DNA of 64,000 bases, taken from the NCBI GenBank assembly GCA_023512835.1, contig CM042090.1:56655865-56719864 (forward strand), given 5' to 3'. This stretch comes from Taxillus chinensis. Lineage: Eukaryota; Streptophyta; Magnoliopsida; Santalales; Loranthaceae. The notes under the pieces were generated by a model. It did not search any database and was not told the origin of the DNA. It was given only the letters and a program-made list of their open reading frames with translations. A program made the position numbers and the translations under genes. This document shows, in pieces, positions 1 through 12,575 of this stretch (its first letter is position 1; each line of letters begins with the position of its first letter).

Positions 1-806
1 CATGCGGAGTAAGGAAGCGCTAATGCGGAGTAAGCTCTCTGAACCACTACTCATGCAGAGTAAGGAAGCGCTGACACTGAATAAGGATTCCAGGACTTCA
101 TTTATACGGAGTAAGCAATCACTGATATGGAGTAAGGATCCGAGCTTCGTTCATGCGGAGTAAGGAAACTTGCAACGGACCAAGAAGACGCTGCTTCATC
201 TCTCCAAGCCGCAATTAATGCTAGCAGCTCGCTATGTCCCGATGTAAGACAAACTCATTGAATACCTAAATTGTCTGATACGTGGAACACACGGAGATGT
301 GGACGCAGTCTCAAATGCAATTGGAATCAAGCAAAGAATTCATTACAACTTATGCTTCCAATATTTCGAGCTCCACATCCGTAGCAGTTAAAGCTTCAGC
401 ATTTTCCGATGAAGAACTTCAATGCTCCACACTGCTCGGAAAATGCAGTTCCAAGATAAATTTCTAGGATGTCTATATATATGCCTGAAGCAATATAAAT
501 TAAAGAGCGTGCTTACTTGTAAAATATACACTCATAAGTGTATATCTTGTAAAGAGCCAAACATAGAGATTCACTGCCAAGTATGTGTAACTATAACAGA
601 GTGTTGTGTTGTAATCAGCTAAAACGCTGTTTTGCTTTGTTGTAATTATCTTCAGATAATAAAGCAACATACTTCCACTACCTGGTTAATCTTCCGCACT
701 GATTTTATCCGTTTAACCAGAGTGAGTGTCTAAGCCATTAAGAGAGAGAAAGAATTTTCAAAGAGCCTATTCACCCCCCCCCCCTTTAGGCTCTCCGGGA
801 CCAACA
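1..806 (+). repeat. 5' LTR of element A (3' portion)
   Basis: This matches 13076-13883 almost base for base, starting within the same minisatellite. It ends in CCGGGACCAACA directly before the primer-binding site. It contains CGGAGTAAGG-type repeats (1-165), a TATA-like CTATATATATGCC near 473 and a C-rich run just before the end. About 500 bp of the LTR lies outside the window. Confidence 0.9.
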
Positions 807-808
807 AG

Positions 809-820
809 TGGTATCAGAGC
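809..820 (+). other. primer-binding site (initiator Met tRNA type)
   Basis: TGGTATCAGAGC follows the LTR end after two bases. This is the standard plant copia minus-strand primer site, complementary to the 3' end of initiator methionine tRNA. Confidence 0.95.
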
Positions 821-869
821 AAGTTCTACCTGCTCGTAGAGATCCCTCACTCCCTCTCAACTTAACAAT

Positions 870-3108
870 GGCCGAAGAAAGCAACATGTTATTCAATACC
901 CGCCTTAACTCTGGGGAGCTCAAGAGCCCCTTCCCAACCGAAGCAGCAGTGAAAATGTTGATCCACCTCAACCTGCTGCTGCCGTTGCTCCTCAACCACG
1001 GAGTTCAGGCTACACTTTAAGTAAACCGCCAAAGTTCACACCAGAGCTTTTTTCCCAGTGGAAAGCTCGCATGAAGATGTTCATGGCCTGTCATGATCAT
1101 CTAATGTGGCCTTGTCTTCATCAGGAGCTTCCCATTCCGATGACCATCGGAGAAAATGGGGTCAGGAGGCCAAAGACTGATGCTGAACTCACTCACGATG
1201 AAAGAGCCTGGCAATATGCTAGTGAAAAGGCTCTCGCTTATGTGACATCGTCCTTGGATTCAGAGGCTTTCACGGATGTCCAGGGCTGCACGACAGCAAA
1301 AGCTGTGTGGGACAAATTGACTATTCTATATGAAGGAAGTCAGTCCCAGATGCAGAATGTCATTTGCGCTCTCAACAGAATTTTGAGAGCTTCAACCACA
1401 AACCTGGCGAATCCCTGGAGAGCATCTATCGGCGATTCGGCAAGCTCATCCTGGAATTGAAAACTGTCAACGAGCATTACACTCAGTTCCAAATAAATGA
1501 CAAGTTCTTTCATTCCTTGCTGGATCGTTATTACTCCAAGCAGCTCCAGATGCAATCCAAAGACAACTGGCAGTATGCTCCCCTAGAAGAGCTATATGGA
1601 GAGCTACGGACTCATGAGGTCAGATTCAAATACACTGACCGAGACGAGAAGATAGCTCGGAAAGAAAAGGGGGTAGCTCTTAAGGCTACGGCTGGACCAA
1701 GCATGCTGACGGAGGATGATACAGAAGAGTCAGAAAACTCTGACTCGGACATGGAAGAAGAAATAGCACTCCTGGTGAAATCCTTCACACAATTTCTGTG
1801 GAAAAGCAGAAAAGGATTTAGAAGAGGTTCTTCCTCATCCTCAAGAAGGAAGGAGCGGTTGGAGTCGACATCCCAAAATTGCTACAATTGCGGGAAACCT
1901 GGTCATTGGGCCAAGGACTATAAATCCAAACCCAAGATGGCCGACAAGGATGACAAGGTCAAACCCCGACGCTCCACCTCAGACAAAAGCAAAATTAAGA
2001 GGAAGGCGTTCGTCTCAAAATATAACAGTGGCTTGGAAGAAGAAGAGGAATCTTCAGACGACGAACCAACGAAAAAGGCGAACGTCTGCCTCATGGCAAA
2101 CACTGAGGTACCTTCTATCTCTGAGCTCTTGAGTAAACTAGAATCTCTTACTAAGGAACGTGATGATGAAAAGAATGAGAGATTAATAATTACTCAAATG
2201 TATCAAAATAGTAGTGGTCAGACTAAACGCCTAGAACTTACTGTTTCTAAACTTGAAAAGGACATAGCTGACTACCGAAGCAGGGAGGTTTGGTATCACG
2301 ACCTAAGAGCTGAGAATCACCTGCTGAATACCAACCTCACAGGCATGAATGTAAATCTTAAAAGACTCGAGATTGAACTTGAGAAGGAAAAGGAAATAAA
2401 TCATAAATGGCTAAAATCCGGAGAAATAGCCTCTACATTTAGAACTGATCCTGACAATATCCGAGTCAAACCTGGCCTAGGATCCGAATCCACTTCCACT
2501 GCTCCAGCTACTAAGTGCCCTCCGGACTACACTCCAAAACTAACCAACCTAAATCCTGTTAGTACATCTAAACCGTTGGATGGTTTTGTTTCAGGTGGCA
2601 CTATAGTTTATGATTGTGGAACAAAGGCTGTTACTGCTAATCCCGAAGTAGTAGCACCCGTACCAAACGATGACAGGAAGGCTGCTGCAGTTAAAGCTGA
2701 AACTGCAGCACCCATAAACAAAAGAAAGGCTAAGGCTGATGCATCCAGGGCCAAGAGCGCGTCACCCGTTCGCAAAGGATTAGGCCATAGGGAACAGAGT
2801 AGAAAACCTGTAAAACCTAAAAAACCTGTATCCCCTATTGTAACTCCTCATCACACGAGAAACGTTCGATATGTCGTGAAATAGGTCATTATCACTATGA
2901 GTGTTGGAGTCTATCTGATGACTGGTTATGTAATCACTCTTCAATCAATAAAAATCCGGTTGTCAAAAAGGGTTCTTCTCGGAAAGCTAAATCTAAAACT
3001 CCTCGGAGTATTTCACCTAAGAAAACCCAAGTTGAAGAAGCAGCTAAGATGGAAAAAGCTAAGTCAACTTGGAAAGTTAAAGTTCCTAGCAACATAAAAT
3101 CCGGAATA
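870..3108 (+). pseudogene. gag of element A (frameshifted)
   Basis: The start is the ATG at 870, matching the gag start of element C. The nucleocapsid knuckle near 1878-1920 has the form CYNCGKPGHWAKDY, with Tyr where the final Cys is expected. Upstream is the retrotransposon Gag core with a KPGESLESIYRRFGKL-type stretch. Downstream is a Glu/Lys-rich, coiled-coil-prone part and a second CCHC-like motif near 2870-2915. By comparison with element C there are single-base deletions near 915 and 1370, and another frame change near 2870. The gag to pol transition is interrupted by the solo LTR at 3114. Gag would form the particle that packages element RNA; this copy cannot. Confidence 0.85.
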
Positions 3109-3113
3109 GTTGA

Positions 3114-4520
3114 TGATGGTCCCTTGGAGCCTAGAGGGGGGTGAATAGGCTCTTATTCAAACTCTTTTTATTCTCTTATGACACAAACACTTATCTAGTT
3201 AAGTGATAGAATCACTGCGGAAGATAACCAGATAGTGGAAGTATTTTGTTTTATTATCAAAAGATAAATACAACAAAATAGAAGCAAGACTCTTTTACAC
3301 TCTGTTTACAAAAGGATTCACACTCTAGCCTCTATTATCTCTTTGAACTCTTGTGCATACACAGGATTTTCAGGCTTGCTCGCACCTCACTTTAAATATA
3401 CAAGTATAAATATTTATACAAAAACATTCTTAAAAGACAACCTTAGAACTTGTAGTTCCGGAATGCGTTCAGCACTAACTATTCCTCGATAGTCTCTCTG
3501 CCTTGACTGCTGCGGTTTGTGGAGCTCAAGATTTTGGGTTTGAAGAGTATAAGTGCCTTTGTGAGTTCCCAAATATAATTAAAGTTTTGTCCACATATCC
3601 GGGTGATCCACGTGTAAGATTCTTCAGGTTCTCAACAAGTTTGTCTTACATCGGGACACCACGAGTTGATAACTTTAAATACGGTAAGTTGAAGTAGCAT
3701 CTTCTTGGTCCAGGTGTAATTTTCCTTACTCCGTTGCTAATGAAGCTCGGAACCTTACTCTGTGTCAGTGGTTGCTTACTCCGTATCTATTTGGTACTGG
3801 AATCCTTAGTCCGTGTCAGCGCTTCCTTACTCCGTATGAATGAGAAGGTCAGAGTGCTTATTCCGTATCAGCAATTCCTTACTCCGCATGTAAGTTCCTT
3901 ACTCCGTATGTAAGTTCCTTACTCCGTGCGAGTCTAAAGGATCGGATGGCTTACTCCGTACTAGCACATCCTTACTCCGCATGAGTGAGTGGTCCGGATT
4001 CCTTACTCCGCATCTAAGTTCCTTACTCCGTGCGAATAAGGACTCGGGTCCTTATTTCGCATCAGTACTTTCTTACTCCGTGTGTATGAAAGACTCGGAT
4101 GCCTTACTCCGTGTCTTCTTTACTTTAGTTCATTTGAGTGAAAGACTTAACTTTTTAGCTACGTGTTGACTCTTTTACTCCGTGCGACCTTGTAGACCAA
4201 GATTCTTACTCCGCATCAGTTTGACTTAGTCCGTTTGAGGCATTAAGAGCAGATTCCGTAATCCGTAGCTTTTAAGTTCTTAGTCCGCACGAATGTTCCT
4301 TATTCCGTATGTATTGGTGACTTGGTTATTTACCAAGTGTTTGACGACACTCACTCTTGTCCGGATCAGGATTATGTATCTTGTCCTTAGCTTTGCTCTC
4401 ACGAGTGTATCTCCGGATTAATAACATATCTTCTGCAATGATCAAAGAAACACAAAAGATCTCAAATCAAATTACATAGGGCTTTATCAGCATTATCCAA
4501 ATTCTGGGCTTGATCCAACA
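3114..4520 (-). mobile_element. solo LTR of the SIRE-like family, reverse orientation
   Basis: The sequence from TGATGGTCCC to GATCCAACA is the reverse complement of the LTRs of elements A and C. It includes the minisatellite, here read as CCTTACTCCG (about 3715-4330). It is flanked by the direct repeat gttga at 3109-3113 and 4521-4525. No internal region remains, so it is a recombined solo LTR. It lies in the gag-pol junction of element A and is therefore younger than A. Confidence 0.93.
3715..4330 (-). repeat. CCTTACTCCG minisatellite within solo LTR
   Basis: Irregularly spaced copies of TTCCTTACTCCGTATG-like units with spacers of about 10-30 bp. On the opposite strand this is the CGGAGTAAGG array of the other SIRE-like LTRs. 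Confidence 0.85.
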
Positions 4521-4525
4521 GTTGA

Positions 4526-7500
4526 CACTGTTGTTGCTTCTCCTAACCGCCCAAAACAAGTTTGGGCACCAAAAATGTAATCTGTTGTCTTGCAGGAGCA
4601 TCTATGGAATTCACTGCCATCTCACTTGAAGTCAAAGATCAATCAAAGCAAGTGGATACTCGATAGCAGATGCTCCCGACATATGACGGGTGATAAGTCT
4701 CTGCTCGTGGATGTTACTGACAAACGAGGCCCATCCGTAACATATAGTGACAACAGTAAAGGTAAGACTGTGGGGTATGGCACTTTAACCAACGGCTGTG
4801 TATCAATTACTAAGGTTGCATTAGTCGAAGGTTTGAAGCATAATCTGCTGAGTGTCAGTAATTTATGTGACAAAGGATTCACAATTTCCTTTTTGTCAAA
4901 CACCTGCACAGTTAGAGATAACTTATCAGGAGATATTAAGTTATCCAGATCAAGAGATGGGGACATATATTTTGTGGTCTTGAGAAACAATTCTTCTGAC
5001 CCTGTATGCTTCCTCACTACAGCATCACATGAAGATAGTTGGCTATGGCACAAGCGTTGCGCACATTTAAATTTTAAGACCTTGTCTAAATTAGTGTCGC
5101 TTGATTTGGTCACTGGTTTGCCTAAACACAAATACTCCAGAGACACTCTCTGTCGAGAATGCCAACTTGGCAAACAGACCAAACATAGTTTTAAGAGCAA
5201 ATCAGTTAATTCAATAACTGCTCCTTTACAACTTCTTCACATGGACCTATGTGGACCCATTTTTGTTTCTTCACTTGCTGGTGCGAGATACACCCTAGTG
5301 GTTATCGATGACTTCACCAGATACACATGGGTGTTGTTCCTGAAATCTAAGGATCAAACCTTTGAACACCTTGTCGATCTCTTCAACTGGATAAGCAATT
5401 CACAAAGACTGAGCATTAAATGCATCAGGAGTGGTCATGGTACAGAATTTGATTTCTCAGAAATGAGGTCATATTGTTCTGAACAGAGCATTCAGCACGA
5501 CTTCTCTGCGCCCAGAACTCCACAACAAAATGGGGTAGCTGAGTGTAAGAATCGCACTTTAGTCAAGGCTGGCAAATCAATGTTAGCAGGGGCAAAGCTT
5601 CCTCTCAGTCTATGGGCTGAAGCGGTGTCTACTGCCTGCTATGTTCAGAACAGAACTCTTATAAATAAATTTACCATGAAAACACCTTATGAGATGTGGA
5701 AGGGCAGAAAGCCTTCTATTTCACACTTCAAAACTTTTGGGTGTACTTGTTACGTACTGAATAATGGAAAAGAATCCCGGAATAAATTTGAACCTAAATC
5801 TGGTGATGGGATATTTGTTGGATACTCATTACATAGCAAGGCTTATCGGATTTTCAATAGAAAACTTTTCAAAGTTGAAGAATCTATCCATGTGATTTTT
5901 GATGAAGCTAACACGGATTGGTCGAAAGTTGGTTCTTCAAGTTCTAATGTGCAGGATCAAGACGACAACATTGACTACTCAAAGTTTATGAATGTTCCTG
6001 TCACTTCTACTGACCAACCATGTGGCACCAATGAAGAACGAAGAAATGATGCAAATGATGCTACGGATGAATCGGACTCGAGACTTCCACATAACTCCGG
6101 ATATATTCCTTTGGATATTCAAAATACCGGAGTACCTTCCAGTCCATCCGGACCAGTTGATACGTAAATGAACAGTAATGGAGAACCTCAAAATACTCCA
6201 GAACCTGTTAATTTGAATAACGCTGGCCCGGAAGAAGCTCAATCAGTGGACGACCAAGGACCACCTAATCTGACAAAGCTTCAAATCATTGAGTATTCAC
6301 CACCACTTGCGCAAAACTATAGGTGGACTTAAAGCCACCCTCAAGAACAAGTGATTGGTGATCCTACTATTGGTGTTAGAACAAGAGCAGCCACCTCCAA
6401 CATGTGCCTCTACTCTTGCTTTTTGTCGCAGATATAGCCAAAAGTGGTGGAAGAAGCTCTTCAAGATTCAAATTGGATAGATGCCATGCAGGAAGAGTTA
6501 AATCAGTTCAAAAGGAATGATGTGTGGACTCTTGTACCAAGGCCAAAGTCTCAACAAGTCATTAGAGTTAAATGGGTGTTCCGAAACAAACTTGATACGG
6601 ATGGAATCATAATCCGGAACAAAGCCCGACTGGTAGCCAAGGGTTATCGTCAAGAAGAAGGAATAGACTATGACGAAACTTTTGCTCCAGTAGCCCGACT
6701 TGAGGCAATCAGAATGTTCTTGGCATACGCTTCATACGAAAACTTCAAAGTTTATCAAATGGATGTCAAGAGTGCATTTCTAAATGGAGATCTTCAAGAG
6801 GAGGTATATGTTGAACAACCTCTAGGCTTCATTGAACCAAAGGTTGGACATCTGGTTTACAAACTAAGGAAAGCCTTGTATGGATTGAAGCAAGCTCCAA
6901 GAGCCTAGTACGACACACTTTTGGAATTCTTACTCGCTCACAACTTCCAAAAAGGGAAGATTGACACCACGCTATTCTTACGGAAAGAGAAGACACATAC
7001 TCTGATCGTACAGATCTATGTGGATGATATCATTTTCGGATCAACTAATTCGAAACTTTGTGATGAGTTCGCCAAGTTGATGTCTGGCAAGTTTGAGATG
7101 AGTATGATGGGAAAACTGTCATACTTCCTTGGGATCGAGGTCAAACAACTAAAGGAAGGGATCTTCATCAACCAAGCTAAGTACACTTGTGACTTAATCA
7201 AGAAGTTTGGTACGGAAGGTTCATCTCCTGTCAAAACTCCAATGCCAGTCAGTGCCAAGTTAGACCCAGATGTTGATGGCAAATCAGTGAATGTGACTGA
7301 GTACAGAGGGATGATAGGATCATTACTGTATCTTACAGCAAGTCGCCCAGACATTATGTTTGCAACTTGCATCTGTGCATGATATCAGGCGAATCCCAAG
7401 GAGTCACATATGCTTCATGTTAAACGGATATTAAGGTATCTTAAGGGAACGATGAATTTGGGACTCTGGTACCCAAAGGAGTCCAACTTCACCTTATCCG

Positions 7501-7963
7501 GATACTCTGATGCCGACTTCGCTGGATGTCGCATCGACAGGAAGAGCACAAGTGGTACGTGTCAGTTTCTTGGAAATAGATTAATCTCATGGTTTAGTAA
7601 GAAGCAGAATTCCGTATCAACCTCTACTGCTGAGGCGGAATATATAGCTGCTGGGAGTTGCTGCGCACAGCTATTCTGGATGCAAAGTCAACTTACTGAC
7701 TACGGTTTCAACATGTCATCTATTCCACTCTACTGCGACAACACTAGTGCAATTGCTATCAGTAACAATCCTGTCATGCATCCTAAGACGAAACATATTG
7801 AGGTCAGGCATCATTTCATTCGCGATCATGTTCTTAAAAAGCACATATCCCTGGAACATGTTACTACTGAAGATCAATCAGGGATATACTTACAAAGCCC
7901 CTACCTGATGTAAGATTTTCTGAACTTCTTCTTAAATTAGGTATGCATGACTTTTCTGCATAG
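4526..7963 (+). pseudogene. copia pol of element A (protease, integrase, RT, RNase H)
   Basis: The domains run in order. Protease near 4650 reads WILDSRCSRHMTGD, so the catalytic DSG is DSR. The GAG-pre-integrase HHCC region lies near 5036-5170. The integrase core has its first Asp near 5244 and the last Glu near 5540, but the middle Asp is Gly (RSGHGTEF, near 5432). Reverse transcriptase runs from about 6450 (LVPRP, then YVDDIIFGST near 7017). RNase H has YSDADFAGC near 7502 and TAEAEYIA. In-frame stops fall at 6165, 6330, 6435, 6906 and 7381. A frameshift near 7875 precedes the conserved tail, which ends at the TAG at 7961. The family copies and integrates the element; this copy is inactive several times over. 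Confidence 0.92.
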
Positions 7964-9727
7964 CTTCTCACCTGTTATCCATCAGTAGTTATTTTTAGAA
8001 CATGCATTGTTGTACTTCGTGGTTAGTGATAGATACTGAACTTCATGTTTAACTATCTTACTTTAGTCGTGTAAATGTTCTGATATTTCTCACTAAGTTC
8101 ATAATGGGAGGATGTTTGCTTATCCGGACTGACAGTGAATCAAGCAAACATAATTAAATTTATATGACACAAATCCTATTCTGATGTCATGAATTCAACT
8201 CCATCTTCCATCACATGTCTTATGATTTCATGACTGACTGAAATATCTAAGATGCATGGTTGAGGAATGATTTGGGATAGCTCGGACTGAAAGTGGAAAT
8301 TCACTGTCTGCTGATCAGCTGCTTGAGTGGAGTAAATCAAGGATAGGCAACAGTTTCTCTCGTTTAATCATAAAACAGGAAACGTCTTAACAAGCTCTAA
8401 AAGTCCACGGGGGAGAAATTGCTCTCTCTATTATCTAGTAATACCCCCGGATTCATATTTCATGACCTCTCTCCTGGCTGTCTATCTGAGGGGGAGTCAT
8501 CCTCGAGAAGATCGCATCAAAATGATTCGCTGATCTCAGGGGGAGACAATACTTCATTGAATCTTAAGTAAGGCCCCCTGTTTCAGCAAAAGGCATGACT
8601 ACAGGGCGAAAGAATGCTTATTATTAAGTAATGCCTCTCTGATATGTCTCGGATGTTCCGCCCTATAACTCTCACTCATAAAGCTGATTGGATTTGCACT
8701 TTTGAATCGGAATTGCGGATTGCTTGGCTGTTATCTTCCTCTTCCTAGCATTTTAGGCATGACGGTCGGTTGTAACATCATACATCATGTGCTCTTCCTT
8801 CCATTTTCACTCATACATTCTCTGATGGATGAAGTCATATAAATCAAATTGATCTTTGCTCTCATTTTCAGTATGAAGGATTGGCTATGTTGACCTATTG
8901 GATTTATGTGTTAATTATCCCACACATACATTGATTTCAGTATGATGGCTTTCACTTCTTATGTATGTGTCTAGCACTTAACTTCTTATGCATAAGTTCT
9001 GTTTCATCTTAGTACGGATTGTGTGTTATACTCTTATATTGTTTATTCGGACTAACCCGAACCTGACGAGACTTGCTCTTCAAAGCATCTATTTGTTAAG
9101 TCACAGGTTCAGATTCTCTTTGCATTTCATTGCTCTATCCTGTCAGATGTCTCGGATTTCTGAGGTGTTGTGGTACTTCATACTCCCTCGACATCAAGAC
9201 CGCAAAGGAATCATCTCTTTTCAACACTGTTATACTGATACAGTTAGTCAGTCTCATCCGGATGATCTTTATATGGATTATCCTGCTTCGGATGAAAGTC
9301 GGTTTATTTCCTCCTGACTCTTGGAATTCTCAATTCGTGATAAACCAAGTAATTATCTTACATCGCTTATTTTTGAGGAGGGATAATGATGGTTCATTTA
9401 ATGCACGCATCGAGCCCGATACTTATTTTTTCAAAAATCCGGAAGTATGCCTACAGCTGTCATCTTTAAATGGTTAGCACAGCCACCACGTCATAAGTCT
9501 ATTCGACGGCGCCAATCCATCACTTCTAATAACATAAGGAAGTCGAGTGGCTCACTGTTTATTTCGCTTAAACTCGAGACCCACTCGCTTCCACGGAAAG
9601 GATCCTATTTATACCGCACTATCGGTGTCGGCCGAGGTTATCACTACCAACTCTCAAAACCCTAAACCCTCGCCGCACCTATTTCGGCAAAGCTCTTCTC
9701 TCCTTCTCCCTTACTCTTTCACTCTCA
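7964..9727 (+). other. spacer between pol and third ORF of element A
   Basis: There is no long ORF in this 1.76 kb. It carries several GGGGGAGA-type polypurine runs (about 8409, 8491, 8540), a feature of SIRE-type 3' regions. The part from about 8500 onward is conserved in element C (44362-45570) and in the relic at 33035-34170. Within it, about 9130-9477 holds an open frame with CCGTS, KTAK and PPDSWNSQ words shared by all three copies. The last 120 bp look like a promoter and leader for the third ORF. Confidence 0.7.
9606..9613 (+). promoter_or_regulatory. putative TATA box upstream of the third ORF (element A)
   Basis: TATTTATA lies 115 bp upstream of the third-ORF ATG at 9728. The same octamer is at the same distance in element C, and an AT-alternating run is at about 104 bp in the 33-kb relic. 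Promoter function is an inference. Confidence 0.45.
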
Positions 9728-12435
9728 ATGGCATCCCAAGATCTCTATGGTGTTGTTCCTGGCCATCTTGTCGATTGGTCCGGAATCTCTGATCCTCCAG
9801 CATGGCTCCACGAGGTTCGCTAGCTACTCGAGCATAGCAACCTTTTCGCGCTTGTTTCTTCCCCGGCCAATCTTCTAGTGTCGGACGTCCTGGCCTTCCA
9901 TCATCACTCCACCTCCACTGAGGAGTTTATCCTTTCTGTGGTTCGAGGGGAAACTATCAAGATCACACCTCAGGTGATCCGGGATGTTTTCAACCTTCCT
10001 GTCGGCGATGACATCCGACCAAACGCTGCTGGCATGGCTGCTTCCATGGGGTGTCCTAATAAGGTGAAGGAGTACAAAATGAAGTCTTTCCATGGTCCTC
10101 ACCACTATATGGCCACCATACTCAGCCGGTGTCTTCTGGCTCGCTCCACGGCTCTCGACTTGGTTTCGTACGATCTCCTGCTGGCGATGTATGCGGTTTT
10201 TGAGTTACTGCCACTTGACTGGGGCAACTTTCTCTTCTGAGTGTTGCGGAATGGGAAACGGAACTCGTCTTTTGGACGGATTCTGTCCCAAATCTTCCGG
10301 CATCTTCACCCCGCGCACTTCCAGGGTGAACTGGTGATTCCCTTCCCAGCGTCCTACTACTTCCGCCATTTTACTGCCGACGGGACCCTCACCGTTCGCT
10401 TCAGAACAGCAAGCGAGTTCTGTTGGTGAACCTGTTGCCAGCTCGGGCCACGAAGTTAGTTCTGCTCTCCGGTCAGTTCACTCCCGCATTCGGTTTGTTG
10501 CCACTCCGGCACGCTCCCGCGGTTCGCTGCACAACATTCGGGCTGACCCGTCTACTGCTGCAGGGCCCTCTCAGCCGCCCTTCCATGAGGTTACCACATC
10601 CGCCTCTCTTGCTGATGTCCCTGCCTCTCTTCCTGCTGTTGTTGCTACTGCTGCTCCTAATGCTGCTGCTGATGCTCCCGCACCCATCTCTCCAGTCACA
10701 GCGGCTGTTGCTGCTGTTCTTCCGGACCTTCCATCTTCTCTTGCGGAAGCCTCTCCCGCTCACTCTCCGGCCCTCCAGGACTATCTCGACCATCTCTCCA
10801 CCGACATACTGAATGACTGCTGGTTGCGCTTCAGCCTCGCCATTACTGCTGACATCCCAGAACCTACCCTCCGGGTGTTTTATGCTCAACACACCCAGAC
10901 CCTGGAGGAATTGCTTACTTGGAACTGCTACCACGGCTTTGTGATGCCATCGCTCCTCAAGGCTGCACCTCCTGCTGCTGCCTCTTCCAGTCATACCCAT
11001 GACGCACGGACACCTACTCCTGCTGAGGCTGGACCCTCTTATCCTGCGGATATCCCTATCATTGACCTCTCCGGTCAAAGTGGATCTGCCGCACCTCCTC
11101 CTGCTGCTGCTGTACAACCACCGTCCTCTCCTGCTGCCGCCGACTCTGCCCTGCCCACACCTGCCCCTCTTCATGCGGGCGAGTCTTCGAAAGCTCCCGC
11201 CTTTGGTCTTGGGCGCGCCTCTTTTGCCACGATTTTATCTGAGGCTGCTTTCTCCGCCCAACTCGATCGCCTTGCCGAAGACAGTCGTCTTCAGACCCAG
11301 GCCCTTTCCGACCATGTCCGGGCCATGGGTGCCGAGTTTCTTTCTGCCTTCTCCTCTACCTCTCTCTCCATGGATCAGAAGCTAGAGCGGCTTGCCGCGT
11401 CTTTCTCTGACTTGTCCACCTCCATTGCGGACTTAACACAAGTCGTGGCCAATCCCTCCCGCTCTCACCGGTCTGCCAAACCGGGGGAGAAATCATCTGA
11501 TCCTTCCCCTCTTTCCACTACTGGCGTTGCCTCTCGCAAACGGTCTGCACCTGCTCTTCCTCCGGGCTTTCCAGTGCCTAAACGCAGCCGTTTCTCCACT
11601 GGCCAGACCAGCTCTCCCACTCTTGTTGTTCCATCTGGTGCCAGCTCCTTCCTCCCATCATACGCGGAATTGCATCCGGATGATGCTAATGGGAGCATTC
11701 TTGCTGCGGCCAAGGCCTATGCCTTCTCCACTGCCGAGCGCCGATGTGTGTCTGCCTCGTCCCCCTTCGAACCTCAAGACATCCGGACCATACTGTTTGA
11801 GGAGGGACAATTTTCCACTGACGACATCGATAACTATGCTCTGGCGGTAAAGATGGAGTTGAGGCTATTCCCCTCTTTACTTGAGGAAGGCCTTGATTTT
11901 GATGTTCTTCCTTGCTGGGTTGAAAACCAGTTTCTCTGCTGTGGACGTTATTCTATCCTACATCAATGGTACAGCAGAGAACAGCCGACCATGGACCTCT
12001 CTGTCCATCGTTTTCATCCCCTTTCGGGTCGACTCCCCACATTTCATGCTGACTGTTTTCCTGATCAAAGAGAAGAAAATCTTGGTTCTGAATTCTCATC
12101 AGGTTGTTGACCGCCCGATTAGAAAGAATCAAATGAGGAGTCTCATTCAAACCTTGTCGGATGCAATCAGACAGAGTTCTCTCTACGAAGACTTGAATCT
12201 ACTGCCTCTTGGTCAGGATGAAGTACTCATGGGGACGATCCGAAACAAGAAGAATGTGCCCCAGCAACCCGATGGAAACAGTTGTGGAGCCTTTGTCTGC
12301 TACTTCTTGAAATTTGTTATCTCCTTCGATGATGACTGGAAAAATATCATCAAGTTCTCCAAGAAGCAGACAATGACACTATGAGAGCATGCAGCAAGGA
12401 TGATCTTCAAATATAGTAAGCCGTATGTACCATAA
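9728..12435 (+). pseudogene. third ORF of element A: plant-transposon-like N-domain + Ulp1 protease (broken)
   Basis: Colinear with the intact 911-codon ORF of element C from MASQ to the C-terminal KPYVP. Breaks include a stop near 9822, a TGA at 10238, a deletion and frame change near 10410, a one-base insertion near 11935 and a TGA near 12382. The Ulp1-like end keeps the His (DSPHFML, near 12030) and PQQPDGNSCGAF with Gln and Cys (near 12260-12290). The expected Asp of the LPDSHQ motif is Asn here (LNSHQ). Ulp1/SENP enzymes process or remove SUMO-type modifiers; this copy could not. It sits after pol and just before the polypurine tract, the env-like position of SIRE elements. Confidence 0.88.
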
Positions 12436-12559
12436 TTTATATCTGTATTAAGGCTTAATGTATTCCTGTTATAACTGAGTGGAAATGTTCTCTTTAATCC
12501 TTACCTCTGTGTTATTTCTTGCTGCCTTACCGGATCAGATTACAAAGGGTTTGGCATAT

Positions 12560-12575
12560 CCATATTGGGGGAGAC
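12560..12575 (+). other. polypurine tract of element A
   Basis: A CATATTGGGGGAGAC-type run directly precedes the 3' LTR. Element C has the same arrangement (complement of ATCTCCCCTAATATG at 41486-41500). It primes plus-strand DNA synthesis in this family. Confidence 0.75.

Noticed and set aside
809..820. tRNA-like matches at 809, 47066 and 61869
   Set aside because: These are 12-base primer-binding sites next to LTRs, not tRNA genes; no cloverleaf follows.
4643..5200. 185-codon minus-strand frame
   Set aside because: Antisense shadow of the pol protease and integrase region.
10473..11174. 233-codon minus-strand frame, and similar minus frames opposite the third ORFs
   Set aside because: Arg/Gly-rich shadow of the Ala/Pro/Ser-rich linker of the real + strand ORF; no own homology.
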